From: Herbiconiux gentiana
GTDB lineage: Bacteria; Actinomycetota; Actinomycetes; Actinomycetales; Microbacteriaceae
Assembly: GCF_024978135.1 (NCBI RefSeq)
Contig: NZ_JANTEZ010000002.1
Span: forward strand, 124,001-188,000
Length of the DNA stretch: 64,000 bases
Direction of reading: 5' to 3'
Shown here: positions 20,191 to 29,472 of the stretch, piece by piece
How the letters are laid out: each line of letters begins with the position of its first letter
How positions within the stretch are numbered: position 1 is the first letter of the stretch
The notes under the pieces: generated by a model
What the model was told of the DNA's origin: nothing
The model's database searches: none
Seen by the model: the letters and a program-made list of their open reading frames with translations, nothing else
Position numbers and translations under genes: made by a program

Positions 20191-22436
20191 GCGGACGCCC
20201 CCGGCGCGTCGGAGGATGGCGATGTCGCCGCCTGGATCGCCGTGATGGCGATGGTGTTCACGATGTCGGGCACGAGCGCTCCTCGGGACAGGTCGTTGAT
20301 CGGCTTGTTCAGGCCCTGCAGCACCGGCCCGATGGCCACGGCCCCCGCCGAGCGCTGCACCGCCTTGTAGGTGTTGTTGCCCGTGTTCAGGTCGGGGAAG
20401 ATGAACACCGTCGCCCGGCCGGCCACCGGGGATCCGGGCATCTTCGCGGCGGCGACCACCGCATCCGTCGCCGCGTCGTACTGGATCGGCCCCTCGACCG
20501 GCAGCATCGGCCGGGCGGCGCGCACCAGGGCGGTCGCCTCGCGCACCTTCTCGACGTCGGCCCCCGAGCCCGACGACCCGGTGGAGTACGACAGCATCGC
20601 CACGCGCGGATCGATGCCGAACTGGGCGGCGGTCTCCGACGACGACACGGCGATGTCGGCCAGCTGCTCGCTCGTGGGGTCGGGCACGACGGCGCAGTCG
20701 CCGTAGACGAGCACGCGGTCGGCGAGCGCCATCAGGAACACGCTCGACACTACCGACACCCCGGGGCGCGTCTTGATGATCTCGAACGCCGGCCGGATGG
20801 TGTGCGCGGTCGTGTGCGCCGCCCCCGAGACCATGCCGTCGGCGAGCCCCAGCTGCACCATCATCGTGCCGAAGTACGACACGTCGGTGACGGTGTCGAA
20901 GGCCATGTCGTAGGTGGTGCCCTTGTGGGCGCGCAGCGCCTGGTACTCCTCGGCGAAGCGGTGCCGCAGCTCGGGGTCGAAGGGCGAGACGACGGCGGCG
21001 GCGTCGAGGTCGAGGCCGAGCTCGGCCGCGCGGGTGCGCACGGCGTCCTCCTCGCCGAGGATCGTCAGGCGCGCCACCCCGCGGGTGAGCACGGTGTTGG
21101 CCGCCCGCAGGATGCGATCGTCGCCGCCCTCGGGCAGCACGATGTGGCGGTCGGCCTGGCGGGCGCGGTCGAGCAGCCCGTACTCGAACATCAGCGGCGT
21201 CACGACGTCGGCCTTCGACACGTCGAGCAGCCGCAGCAGCTGCCCGCCGTCGACGTACTGCTCGAACAGCGCCAGCGCGTTGTCGAACTTCACCGGGGAG
21301 TCGGCGGCGAGGCGCCCGCGCGTCGAGGTGATGCGCACGGCGGTCTCGTAGGTGCCGAGCTCGGTCGAGATGATCGGGATCTTCGGGTCGAGGCCGCGGA
21401 TCAGGCGCATCACCGGCTCCGACACCTCGAAGCCGCCGTTCAGCACGATGGCCGCGAGCGACGGGAAGGTGCCGGAGGAATTCGCCATCAGCACCGCGAG
21501 CAGCAGCTCGGAGCGGTCGCCCGGCACTACCACGACGGCACCCTCGGTCAACCGCGGCAGCACGTTGCGCATCGACATGGCGGCGACCACGACGCCGAGC
21601 GCCTCCCGGGCGAGCAGTCGGGGGTCGCCGAGCACGAGGGTGCCGTCGATCGATTCCAGGATGCTCGCCACGCTCGGTGCCACGAGCACCCGGTCTTCGG
21701 GGATGGCCCAGACCGGGATGCGCCGCGGCTGCACGGGGATGGACGACGTGACTGTCGCCGGCTCGGCCGCCGCGGACTGCACCAGCGCGTCGACCGCGTC
21801 GCGGGCCGCCAGGGAGATCGCGTCACGGATCTTCTCGAGGTTCTCGGGGTCGGAGCGGTTCGCGACGATGCCGATGAGGGTCGCGTGCGCGTTCTTCAGC
21901 TCGACCAGCGCGAGCTCGGTGATCTGACGCATGTCGTCGGCGGAGCGCGCATCCGAGCGGCCGAGCAGCTCCTCAGAGCCCTGGCCCTTGCGTCCGCCCA
22001 GCACGAGCAGCACCGGGGCGCCGAGGTTCGCCGCGATGCGGGCGTTGTAGCTCAGCTCGGAGGGGCTGCCGACGTCGGTGTAGTCGCTGCCCAGGATGAG
22101 CACGGCGTCGTGCTCGCGCTCCACCTCTTTGTAACGCTGCAGGATGCGCGACAGCGCGGCCTCGGGATCGGCGTGCACGTCGTCGTAGGTGACGCCGATG
22201 GCCTGCTCGTAGCCGAGCTCGCTGCCGTCGTGCTCGAGCAGCATCTCGAGCACGTAGTCGCGGTCGGCGACACTGCGCGCGATCGGGCGGAACACCGCCA
22301 CCTTCTGCACCGAGCGGCGCAGCATCTCGAGCACGCCGAGCGCGATCGTGGATTTGCCGGAATGGCCCTCGGCGGAGGTGATGTAGATGCTCTTCACGCC
22401 GGGGACGGAAGCGGGGATGTTCTCAAGTGATGACAC
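20187..22436 (-). CDS. pta: Phosphate acetyltransferase, long form
   Basis: 749 residues from a GTG. It interconverts acetyl-CoA and acetyl phosphate. The N-terminal third is the P-loop/CobQ-like domain (IYITSAEGHSGKST near residue 18), the middle is a DRTGG-type regulatory domain, and the C-terminal 330 residues are the catalytic PTA domain (MVQLGLADGMVSGAAHTT, SYSTGSSGSGADVEKV, FPDLNTGNNTYKAVQRS). This long architecture matches the enterobacterial Pta rather than the short catalytic-only form. It is upstream of and coupled to ackA. Confidence 0.97.
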   Translation of the reverse strand: MSSLENIPASVPGVKSIYITSAEGHSGKSTIALGVLEMLRRSVQKVAVFRPIARSVADRDYVLEMLLEHDGSELGYEQAIGVTYDDVHADPEAALSRILQRYKEVEREHDAVLILGSDYTDVGSPSELSYNARIAANLGAPVLLVLGGRKGQGSEELLGRSDARSADDMRQITELALVELKNAHATLIGIVANRSDPENLEKIRDAISLAARDAVDALVQSAAAEPATVTSSIPVQPRRIPVWAIPEDRVLVAPSVASILESIDGTLVLGDPRLLAREALGVVVAAMSMRNVLPRLTEGAVVVVPGDRSELLLAVLMANSSGTFPSLAAIVLNGGFEVSEPVMRLIRGLDPKIPIISTELGTYETAVRITSTRGRLAADSPVKFDNALALFEQYVDGGQLLRLLDVSKADVVTPLMFEYGLLDRARQADRHIVLPEGGDDRILRAANTVLTRGVARLTILGEEDAVRTRAAELGLDLDAAAVVSPFDPELRHRFAEEYQALRAHKGTTYDMAFDTVTDVSYFGTMMVQLGLADGMVSGAAHTTAHTIRPAFEIIKTRPGVSVVSSVFLMALADRVLVYGDCAVVPDPTSEQLADIAVSSSETAAQFGIDPRVAMLSYSTGSSGSGADVEKVREATALVRAARPMLPVEGPIQYDAATDAVVAAAKMPGSPVAGRATVFIFPDLNTGNNTYKAVQRSAGAVAIGPVLQGLNKPINDLSRGALVPDIVNTIAITAIQAATSPSSDAPGASA

Positions 22437-22503
22437 GGAATCCTCTTCGGTTGTCCGTGCTCCACTCTATCCAGGCGCGGCTGGGACGCGCCCGGAATCG
22501 GGC

Positions 22504-23169
22504 TCAGGCGCCGCAGATGTCCCCGACGACGCCGGTCGAACTGGACACCGTGATCATCTGGATCGTGCCGGTGCCGGAATCCTGGAAGGTCACCACCCGG
22601 CCGTCCGAGAACAGCTGGTAGGCGGCGGGCTGGCCCTGCGCTCCGGGAGTGGCGACGGCATCCGGTCGCGCTGCCTGCAGCTCCTCGATCGTCGAGCCGA
22701 GGCCGATGCCCTCGACGGTGCGCGGTCCGGTTCCGGGTTGCACGGTGTCGATGGCGACCATCCGCACCAGCGTGACCGCCGCGGCCGGGTTCTGCTCGTC
22801 GATGCCGCTGACCATGGTGTAGCCCACGCCGCCGAACGTCCAGGTGTCGACGCCGGGGCGGCAGATCACCGGGGCGGCGGGCACGTCGGCCTGCACGACC
22901 TGGAAGGTGTCGCCGACCACGAGCGGACCGATCCCGGCGAACGAGACCACCCAGGTGGAGGTGTCGGAGGCGACATAGGCGTCGGGGTCGACCTCGTCGG
23001 TCGGCTCCGGGGTCGGCGCGGGCGCGGCGGTGGGGCTCGCGGACGCGGTGGGGGTGACCGTGACCGTGACGGTGGGTTCGGGCGCCGGGGCGGGGGCCGA
23101 GCATCCGGATGCCGCCAGCACCACCCCGAGGGCGAGGGCTGCGAGCGCGGTGCGGCGAAGAGACGTCAT
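22504..23169 (-). CDS. Putative lipoprotein of unknown function
   Basis: 221 residues. It has a positively charged N-terminus, a hydrophobic segment and a lipobox-like LAASGC with Cys23, then a Thr/Ala/Pro spacer (about 30-60) and a compact domain with two further cysteines (VICRPG and the C-terminal GDICGA) that may pair. Internal repeats TVTVTVTPTASASPT form a cell-wall-spanning linker. I do not recognise the domain. It stands alone between pta and the SRP RNA gene on the minus strand. Confidence 0.75.
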   Translation of the reverse strand: MTSLRRTALAALALGVVLAASGCSAPAPAPEPTVTVTVTPTASASPTAAPAPTPEPTDEVDPDAYVASDTSTWVVSFAGIGPLVVGDTFQVVQADVPAAPVICRPGVDTWTFGGVGYTMVSGIDEQNPAAAVTLVRMVAIDTVQPGTGPRTVEGIGLGSTIEELQAARPDAVATPGAQGQPAAYQLFSDGRVVTFQDSGTGTIQMITVSSSTGVVGDICGA

Positions 23170-23283
23170 GGCCCGAGGCTATCGACGCGGCGCGACGGGC
23201 CTCGCCCCCCTGAACGGGTGAACCTTCGCCCGGGCGAGCGGATGTGCGGCCGCCGCACGACGCACACCGCCGCTTAACGGAAA

Positions 23284-23378
23284 GGACTCCCCGCGCACCC
23301 GCCAGAGCCCGGTTACCCTTGCTGCGTTTCCGCCCTGGGGGAGTTGGCCTGGATGGCGCCACACGGGGAGCCGTCGAC
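23284..23378 (-). ncRNA. ffs: Signal recognition particle RNA (4.5S, small bacterial type)
   Basis: Read on the minus strand, the core CAGGGCGGAAACGCAGCA followed by AGGGUAACC matches the conserved SRP helix 8 with the GGAA tetraloop region and the symmetric-loop AGCA. The ends pair: 5' GGCUCCCCG with 3' CGGGGAGUCC, apart from one bulge, giving the long hairpin expected of about 95 nt. The 5' boundary is uncertain by several bases. It binds Ffh for co-translational protein targeting. The overlapping short open frame at 23179-23364 is not a gene. Confidence 0.9.
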
Positions 23379-23435
23379 CAGTGTAGCAAGTGCCGGCCGC
23401 TTGATGAATCGCGGCGGGAGGAGTTGGCTGGGGGC

Positions 23436-24089
23436 ATGAAGATCGCCATCGCCGGAGGACACGGCCAGATCGCCCTGCACACCACCAGACTGCTCAGCGC
23501 GTCGGGGAACGAGGTGTGGGGCATCGTGCGCAACCCCGACCACGCGGCCGACATCGAGGAGGCGGGCGGGCAGGCCCTCGTGCTCGATCTCGAGCAGTCG
23601 GACTCGGAGGCGCTCGCGGCCGAGCTCTCGTCGCGCGGGATCGACGCCGTGGTGTTCGCCGCCGGGGCCGGGCCGGGCAGCAGCGCCGAGCGCAAGCTCA
23701 CCGTCGATCGCGACGGGGCCGTGCTGCTGGCCGACGCCGCTTGGCGCTCCGGGGCCACGCGGTACGTGCTCGTCTCGTCGATGGGCGCCGACTCCTTCGA
23801 CGCCGACAGCGACGACGTCTTCCAGATCTACCTCAAGGCCAAGAGCGAGGCCGACGAGGCGGTGCGCAAGAGCGATCTCGACTGGACGATCGTGCGGCCG
23901 GGCGGCCTGACGGACGACCCCGCGACCGGCTCGGTGACGCTGGCGGAGTCGACGGGGCGCGGCACGATCCCGCGCGCCGACGTCGCCTGGCTGATCGCGC
24001 AGCTGCTCACCTCGGGCGACGCCGTGCACCGGCAGTTCGAGGCGATCTCGGGGCCGACGCCCATCGCGGAGGCGCTCCGCGCGCTCTGA
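23436..24089 (+). CDS. NAD(P)H-binding SDR-like protein (YwnB/YhfK type)
   Basis: 217 residues from ATG 23436, with GGGAGGAG upstream. The N-terminal Rossmann motif is AIAGGHGQIALH, followed by RNPDHAADIEEAGG and, later, VLVSSMGADSF and DWTIVRPGGLTDDP, the pattern of atypical SDRs of the NAD(P)-binding (PF13460-type) group. The active-site Tyr-X3-Lys is present as YLKAK. The substrate is unknown; family members are flavin reductase-like or epimerase-like. It is a single gene between the SRP RNA and the tRNA. Confidence 0.85.
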   Translation: MKIAIAGGHGQIALHTTRLLSASGNEVWGIVRNPDHAADIEEAGGQALVLDLEQSDSEALAAELSSRGIDAVVFAAGAGPGSSAERKLTVDRDGAVLLADAAWRSGATRYVLVSSMGADSFDADSDDVFQIYLKAKSEADEAVRKSDLDWTIVRPGGLTDDPATGSVTLAESTGRGTIPRADVAWLIAQLLTSGDAVHRQFEAISGPTPIAEALRAL

Positions 24090-24161
24090 CGCGCACCCCT
24101 CGGTCGGCGGGCGGCGCCGGGAGCAGGTAGGATATCTCTCGGTCATCGCCACGCGATGCCA

Positions 24162-24249
24162 GGAGAATTCGCCTAGTGGCCTATGGCGCACGCTTGGAAA
24201 GCGTGTTGGGTGCAAGCCCTCGGGGGTTCGAATCCCCCATTCTCCGCCA
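24162..24249 (+). tRNA. tRNA-Ser (anticodon GGA)
   Basis: 88 nt including an encoded CCA. The acceptor stem pairs GGAGAAT with ATTCTCC, the anticodon loop is CTTGGAAAG with anticodon GGA, the long variable arm is typical of class II tRNA, and the T-arm reads GGGGGTTCGAATCCCCC. Discriminator G precedes CCA. It reads UCC and UCU serine codons. Confidence 0.97.
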
Positions 24250-24252
24250 GTT

Positions 24253-24304
24253 GGGTGCGCGCACCCACCCCACAGCCGGGTTCGAATCCCCCATTCTCCG
24301 CCAG
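24253..24304 (+). repeat. Palindrome and copied 3' end of tRNA-Ser
   Basis: The 27 bases 24224-24250 (T-arm to CCA plus one base) recur exactly at 24278-24304, 54 bp downstream. Between them GGGTGCGCGCACCC (24253-24266) is a perfect 14-bp palindrome preceded by a copy of the tRNA's GTTGGGTGC. The second unit has no acceptor 5' half and cannot fold as a tRNA. This looks like a remnant of integration at the tRNA 3' end or of a partial duplication. Confidence 0.85.
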
Positions 24305-24359
24305 GAACACCATCCATCCGGCAGCCCCGCTCCCGCCCCGCGCGGGTTAGCGTGGGGGC

Positions 24360-25478
24360 ATGCAGGCGCAGAGCGAGGGCCCCGTTCGGTTCGGCATCGT
24401 GGGGAGCGGGTGGCGCAGCGAGTTCTTCCTGCGCATCGCCGAGGCCCTGCCCGACCGCTTCGAGGTCGCGGGCCTCGTCACGCGCAGCCCCCGAACGGCG
24501 CGGCGGCTCGAGGCGCGGGGCGTGCATCCGTTCAGAGACGTCGACGAGCTGCTCGCCGCCGGGCCCGAGTTCGCCGTGGTGTCGGTGCCGCGGGAGGCGG
24601 CTCCCCCGATCATCCTGAACCTGGTGAGCGAGCGGATGCCCGTGCTCACCGAGACCCCGCCCGCCACCGATCTCGCCGAGCTCGTCGCCCTCTGGGACGC
24701 GGTCGAGCGCGTGCCCGGGGCCATCGTGCAGGTCGCCGAGCAGTACCACCTCTCGCCGCTGCTCAGCGCGCAGCTGGCGGTCGCGCGGTCGGGGCGCCTC
24801 GGTCGGATCAGCCAGGCCGTCGTGGCGCAGTGCCACGACTACCACGGCGTGAGCGTGCTGCGCCGGGCGCTCGGCATCGGCGCCGAGGACGCCACGATCT
24901 CCGCCGACACCTTCGAGTACCCCCTGCTCGCCGGCCCCGACCGGCACGGCGACCCGCGCTCAGAGCGCTTCGTCACCGCCACCCAGACCACCGCCCGTTT
25001 CGACTTCGGCGACCGCCTCGGGGTCTACGACTTCGCGCCCGAGCACTACTTCTCGTGGGTGCGCGGCAACCGGATGCTCGTGCGCGGCGACCGCGGGGAG
25101 CTCGAGAACCTCGAGGTGCGGTACGTCCGCGGCCACGACGAGCCGGTGTTCGCGCAGCTGCGGCGCGTGATGACGGGCGAGGGCGGCAACCTCGAGGGGC
25201 TGTTCCTGCGCGGGCTGCTGCTCGGCGAGGAGTGGATGTTCCAGAACCCGTTCATCCCCGGCCGCCTCGCCGACGACGAACTCGCCATCGCACGGATGCT
25301 CGACGGCATGCGCCCCCGCATCGCGGGCGGCCCCGACGTCTACTCCCTCGCGGAGGCCAGCCAGGACCACTACCTGGCCCTCCTCATGCAGCAGGCCGCC
25401 ACCACGGGCGCCCCTGTGCGCTCGACCCCCCAGCCCTGGGCGGCAGCCCTGGCCGCCGAGGCCCCGCCCGCCGCATAA
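24360..25478 (+). CDS. Gfo/Idh/MocA family oxidoreductase
   Basis: 372 residues from ATG 24360. The N-terminal dinucleotide site RFGIVGSGWRS and the VSVPREA / PVLTETPPATDL blocks (EKP replaced by ETP) place it in the Gfo/Idh/MocA fold. The catalytic Lys of the usual EKP motif is absent, so it may be a divergent enzyme. The C-terminal part has EHYFSWVRGNRMLVRGDRGE. Members act on sugars, inositols and related compounds. A TAGCGT element six bases before the ATG suggests a leaderless mRNA. Confidence 0.85.
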   Translation: MQAQSEGPVRFGIVGSGWRSEFFLRIAEALPDRFEVAGLVTRSPRTARRLEARGVHPFRDVDELLAAGPEFAVVSVPREAAPPIILNLVSERMPVLTETPPATDLAELVALWDAVERVPGAIVQVAEQYHLSPLLSAQLAVARSGRLGRISQAVVAQCHDYHGVSVLRRALGIGAEDATISADTFEYPLLAGPDRHGDPRSERFVTATQTTARFDFGDRLGVYDFAPEHYFSWVRGNRMLVRGDRGELENLEVRYVRGHDEPVFAQLRRVMTGEGGNLEGLFLRGLLLGEEWMFQNPFIPGRLADDELAIARMLDGMRPRIAGGPDVYSLAEASQDHYLALLMQQAATTGAPVRSTPQPWAAALAAEAPPAA

Positions 25479-25512
25479 GCCTCGCCCGCCGCTCAGGCCC
25501 CGTCCACCGGTT

Positions 25513-25549
25513 AAAAGGGGAACCGCCCCGGCCGTGGCCGGGGCGGTTC
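25513..25549 (-). terminator. Intrinsic terminator after the DUF3151 gene
   Basis: A perfect 14-bp stem (25520-25533 with 25536-25549, sequence GAACCGCCCCGGCC and its complement) is followed on the minus strand by CCCTTTTAA. On the plus strand no U run follows, but the hairpin may also stop transcripts of the oxidoreductase gene. Confidence 0.75.
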
Positions 25550-25686
25550 GTCGAGAGCTGGAAATGAGCGGTCGTGCCGCTCACCGGCTACATCGAGCTC
25601 TTAAGAGTTCTGCACCTTCATATCGACTCCTTCCGTCGTCTGATAGAACGCAACAGTACGCCTCGGCATTCCGAAAGGAAAGACGT

Positions 25687-26124
25687 TCAGCGCTCGCCCG
25701 CCTCGATCGCCTCGACGGCTCGCGGGTCTGCGCCCTGCAGGAACTCGGTGAGGCGCGTGACCTCATCGGTCTCGCCGATCGCGTCGGCGGCACGGCGCAG
25801 CAGGTAGAGCGACAGCAGCACGCCGCGGTTGGGCTCGTGCGACCACGGCACGGGGCCCTGTCCGCGCCAGCCGGCCTTGCGCAGGGCGTCGAGGCCGCGG
25901 TGGTAGCCGACACGGGCGAAGGCGTACGACTGCACGGGCTCGCCGCGGTACCAGGCGCGGTCGGCGAGGGTCGCCCAGGCCAGCGACGACGTGGGGTGCG
26001 CCTTGACGGTCGCCTCGAGCACCTCGTCGACGTCGTAGCCGACGGCTCCGGCGAGCGCCTCGGTGACGCCCGACTCCTCGGGCAGGCGGGTCTCGGGCAG
26101 GCCGAGCAGATTCTCAGAACTCAT
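25687..26124 (-). CDS. DUF3151 family protein
   Basis: 145 residues. Recognised by the family pattern: LAWATLADRAWYRG, then YAFARVGYHRGLDALRKAGWRGQGPVPWSHEPNRG and a DEVTRLTEFL ending. It is a small soluble helical protein conserved in actinobacteria, with no known function. It lies 56 bp downstream of the phosphoketolase gene on the same strand and ends before a strong terminator, so the two are probably one transcript. Confidence 0.9.
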   Translation of the reverse strand: MSSENLLGLPETRLPEESGVTEALAGAVGYDVDEVLEATVKAHPTSSLAWATLADRAWYRGEPVQSYAFARVGYHRGLDALRKAGWRGQGPVPWSHEPNRGVLLSLYLLRRAADAIGETDEVTRLTEFLQGADPRAVEAIEAGER

Positions 26125-26180
26125 GCCTCGATGCTACGCGGATGCGCGCCCGAACCCACCCCGCCGGGCGAGGAGCGGCC

Positions 26181-28664
26181 TCAGCCGAACTCGCCGCGGC
26201 CGCCGCGGGCGTTGTCGTCGCCCGTGTCGGCCTCCGCCGCCTCCACGTCCTCCTCCGACGCGAAGACGAGCCCGGCCGAGCCGACCACGTCGGGCGCGTC
26301 CTCGCCGTGCGCCCGCGTGTAGGCGCGGTGTGCCGCGCGCTCGTCGTCCATCTTCTGCGACAGCCCGGCGTACGCGGTCGACAACCGCGGCACCCGCCGG
26401 ATCACGTCCATCACCAGCCGGAACCGGTCGAGGTCGTTCAGCATCAGCATGTCGAACGGCGTCGTGGTGGTGCCCATCTCCTTGAACCCGCGCACGTGGA
26501 TGTTGCTGTGGTTCGTGCGCCGGTAGGTCAGCCGGTGGATCAGCGACGGGTACCCGTGGAACGCGAACATCACGGGCTTGTCGGTGGTGAACACCGCGTC
26601 GAACGAGGCGGCGTCGAGGCCGTGCGGATGCTCGGTCTGCTCCTGCAGGCGCATCAGGTCGACCACGTTGACGAAGCGCACGGCGAGGTCGGGGATCTCC
26701 TTCTTCAGGATCTGCACCGCCGCCATCGCCTCCACCGTCGGCACGTCGCCGGCTGCGGCGACCACCACGTCGGGCTCCTGCCCCGCCCGCTCGGTGCCCG
26801 CCCACTCCCACACGCTCAGACCGCGGGCGCCGTGCGTGCGCGCCTCCTCCAGCGACAGCAGCGAGGCGGTGGGCTGCTTGCCCGCCACGATCACGTTGAC
26901 GTAGTCGCGGGATGCCAGACAGTGCTCGGCGGTCACGAGGAGGGTGTTCGCATCCGGTGGCAGGTACACCCGAACCACGCTCGACTGCTTGTTCACGACG
27001 TGGTCGAGGAATCCCGGGTCCTGGTGCGAGAAGCCGTTGTGGTCCTGCCGCCAGACGTGCGACGAGAGCAGGTAGGTGAAGGAGGACACCGGCCGGCGCC
27101 ACTCGACCTTCGCGCTCGACTCGAGCCATTTCGCGTACTGGTTGAACATCGAGTCGACGACGTGGATGAACGCCTCGTACGACGTGAACAGCCCGTGCCG
27201 CCCGGTGAGCAGGTAGCCCTCGAGCAGCCCCTGGGCGAGGTTCTCGCTCAGGATCTCGATCACGCGCCCGTCGTGGGAGAGGTTCTCGTCGGTCTCGAGC
27301 ACCTCGCCCTGCCACTCCTTCGCCGTGACCTCGTAGACGTCGCTCAGCCGGTTCGAGGCGACCTCGTCGGGGCCGAAGATTCGGAACGTCTCCGGGTTCA
27401 GCCGGATCAGGTCGCGCAGCCACGAGCCGAGCACCTTGGTGGGCTCGGCCACGGCGCCCCGGCCCTCCGCACCCGTCCCGGGGCCCGACGGCCCGTCGCC
27501 CGGCGTGAGGTCGACGGCGACCGGCTCGAGCGCCGGCAGGGTGAGCGCCTTGCGCAGCAGCCCGCCGTTCGCGTGCGGGTTGGCGCTCATCCGCAGCTCT
27601 CCCGCGGGCCGCGCCGGCGCGAGCTCGGCGACGGGCTTGCCGTGCACGTCGAACAGCTCCCCGGGCCGGTAGCTCATCAGCCACTCCTGCAGCTGCGCGA
27701 GGTGCTCGGGGTTGTCGCGCACGCCGGCGAGCGGCACCTGGTGCGCACGCCAGGTGTTCTCCACCGGCAGCCCGTCCACGACCTTGGGCCCCGTCCAGCC
27801 CTTGGGTGTCTTCAGGATGACCATCGGCCACGCCGCCCGCGCGGTCTCGCCGCCCGACCGAGCCTGGCGCTGGATGGTCGCGATGTCGTCGAAGGCCTGC
27901 GCCATCGTGTCGGCGAAGCGCTGGTGCACCGCCATCGGGTCCTCGCCGTCGAAACCGCCGGCCACGATCCGGGGCGAGTAGCCGTAGCCGATGAACAGCG
28001 ACTCGAGCTCGTGCTCCGGGATGCGCGCCAGCACGGTCGGGTTGGCGATCTTGTAGCCGTTGAGGTTGAGGATCGGCAGCACGGCCCCGTCGGTCATCGG
28101 GCTGAGGAACTTGTTCAGGTGCCAGCTCGTGGCGAGCGTCGCCGTCTCGGCCTCGCCGTCGCCGATCACGCAGGCCGTGATCAGCTCGGGGTTGTCGAGC
28201 GCCGCTCCGTAGGCGTGCACGAGGGAGTAGCCGAGCTCGCCGCCCTCGTTGATCGAGCCGGGTGTCTCGGGCGCCGCGTGCGAGGGGATGCCGCCCGGGA
28301 ACGAGAACTGGCGGAACAGCCGCCGCATCCCCTCGCCGTTCTGGGAGACCTGGGGGAACAGCTCGGAGTAGGTGCCGTCGAGCCAGGCGTTGGCCACGAC
28401 CCCGGGGCCGCCGTGGCCGGGACCCGCGATGTAGATGACGTTCGAGGAGCGCTCGACGATCAGCTTGTTCAGGTGCGCGTAGATGAAGTTCAGCGCCGGG
28501 GTCGTGCCCCAGTGCCCGAGCAGGCGGGGCTTGATGTCGTCGACCTTCAGGGGGCGCTTCAGCAGCGGATTGTCGAGGAGGTAGATCTGCCCGACCGAGA
28601 GGTAGTTGGCGGCTCGCCACCAGGAGTCGACGACGGACAGGGGGACTGCATCAGGAGCGGTCAT
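26181..28664 (-). CDS. xfp: Phosphoketolase
   Basis: 827 residues, full length. It cleaves xylulose 5-phosphate (and often fructose 6-phosphate) with phosphate into acetyl phosphate and an aldose phosphate, using thiamine diphosphate. Signatures are the N-terminal [28 protein letters not shown], the ThDP-binding [28 protein letters not shown], and the C-terminal transketolase-like block [15 protein letters not shown]. Acetyl phosphate would go to AckA/Pta, whose genes lie 4-6 kb away; XylB and the sugar importer elsewhere in the window would supply xylulose 5-phosphate. Confidence 0.97.
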   Translation of the reverse strand: MTAPDAVPLSVVDSWWRAANYLSVGQIYLLDNPLLKRPLKVDDIKPRLLGHWGTTPALNFIYAHLNKLIVERSSNVIYIAGPGHGGPGVVANAWLDGTYSELFPQVSQNGEGMRRLFRQFSFPGGIPSHAAPETPGSINEGGELGYSLVHAYGAALDNPELITACVIGDGEAETATLATSWHLNKFLSPMTDGAVLPILNLNGYKIANPTVLARIPEHELESLFIGYGYSPRIVAGGFDGEDPMAVHQRFADTMAQAFDDIATIQRQARSGGETARAAWPMVILKTPKGWTGPKVVDGLPVENTWRAHQVPLAGVRDNPEHLAQLQEWLMSYRPGELFDVHGKPVAELAPARPAGELRMSANPHANGGLLRKALTLPALEPVAVDLTPGDGPSGPGTGAEGRGAVAEPTKVLGSWLRDLIRLNPETFRIFGPDEVASNRLSDVYEVTAKEWQGEVLETDENLSHDGRVIEILSENLAQGLLEGYLLTGRHGLFTSYEAFIHVVDSMFNQYAKWLESSAKVEWRRPVSSFTYLLSSHVWRQDHNGFSHQDPGFLDHVVNKQSSVVRVYLPPDANTLLVTAEHCLASRDYVNVIVAGKQPTASLLSLEEARTHGARGLSVWEWAGTERAGQEPDVVVAAAGDVPTVEAMAAVQILKKEIPDLAVRFVNVVDLMRLQEQTEHPHGLDAASFDAVFTTDKPVMFAFHGYPSLIHRLTYRRTNHSNIHVRGFKEMGTTTTPFDMLMLNDLDRFRLVMDVIRRVPRLSTAYAGLSQKMDDERAAHRAYTRAHGEDAPDVVGSAGLVFASEEDVEAAEADTGDDNARGGRGEFG

Positions 28665-28851
28665 GGCTTCAGCCTACGAAGGGGACCTCGCCGCCGACAG
28701 GGGTTGCGTGCGCTTTCCGACGAGGGTCGCACCCGGGTCGCACGCCGGGCCATGCACCGGGCCGCACGCTGGGCACCGGCTGGGAGCGGTGGACACGGTG
28801 TCCCCCAAGTGGCCGCTACCTCCGCAAGTCGGCCGCCCCTACCCTGGTGGC

Positions 28852-29472
28852 GTGAGTGTGCAGACGGGGGTCGCGACGCGGGTGCTCCGGCCGCGCGCGC
28901 AGATCCTCGCGCAGGCGCGCATCGTGGTGGCGGCGCTCACCCTGCCGATCTTCACGGCGATGCTCTGGTACGCCATCCCGCGTGGCAGCTGGCCCCGGGT
29001 CGTGATCGCCTTCGGCTTCGTGCTGCTGCTGTACGCGGCCGCCGTGCTGCTCCTGCGTTCGGTGAGCATCCGCGTGGAGCACGACGCCGTGGTGGAGCGC
29101 GGGTTCATCGCCCGCAGCCGGGTGCCGCTGAAGCGGGTCGCCTCGGCGATCGTGCTCGACGTCTACCGCGGACCGTCCAGCGAGACCACGCGCCAGCTCT
29201 TCCTCGTCGACACCGCCGGCGAGCTGCTGCTGCGCATGCGCGGCGAGTTCTGGGCCGGAGACGACATCGAGGCGGTGGCCACCGCCGTCGACGTTCCGGT
29301 GCAGCGCCGGCTCGACCCCGTCACGGCCTCGGCGGTGCGCCGCGAGATGCCCGAGCTGCTCTACTGGTTCGAGCGCTGGCCCTGGGTGGGCGCACTCGCC
29401 GCGGCCGGCGGCATCGCCGCCCTCGCGCTGCTCCTGATCGGGCTCATGTCCCCGACCCTGCTGCTGCCCTGA
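28852..29472 (+). CDS. Membrane protein of unknown function (PH-like core)
   Basis: 206 residues from GTG 28852. Two hydrophobic segments lie at about 22-70 and one at the C-terminus (about 175-205). The part between (about 72-160) has a beta-rich pattern, SIRVEHDAVVERGFIARSRVPLKR and LFLVDTAGELLLRMRG, resembling bacterial PH-like membrane proteins. No catalytic motif is visible. The 3' end overlaps the convergent GNAT gene by 29 bp. Confidence 0.7.
   Translation: MSVQTGVATRVLRPRAQILAQARIVVAALTLPIFTAMLWYAIPRGSWPRVVIAFGFVLLLYAAAVLLLRSVSIRVEHDAVVERGFIARSRVPLKRVASAIVLDVYRGPSSETTRQLFLVDTAGELLLRMRGEFWAGDDIEAVATAVDVPVQRRLDPVTASAVRREMPELLYWFERWPWVGALAAAGGIAALALLLIGLMSPTLLLP

Noticed and set aside
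23179-23364. 61-codon open frame on the minus strand
   Set aside because: It overlaps the SRP RNA, which explains the conserved sequence better.
24251-24303. A second tRNA-Ser
   Set aside because: Only the T-arm and acceptor 3' strand are present; there is no D-arm, anticodon arm or acceptor 5' strand.
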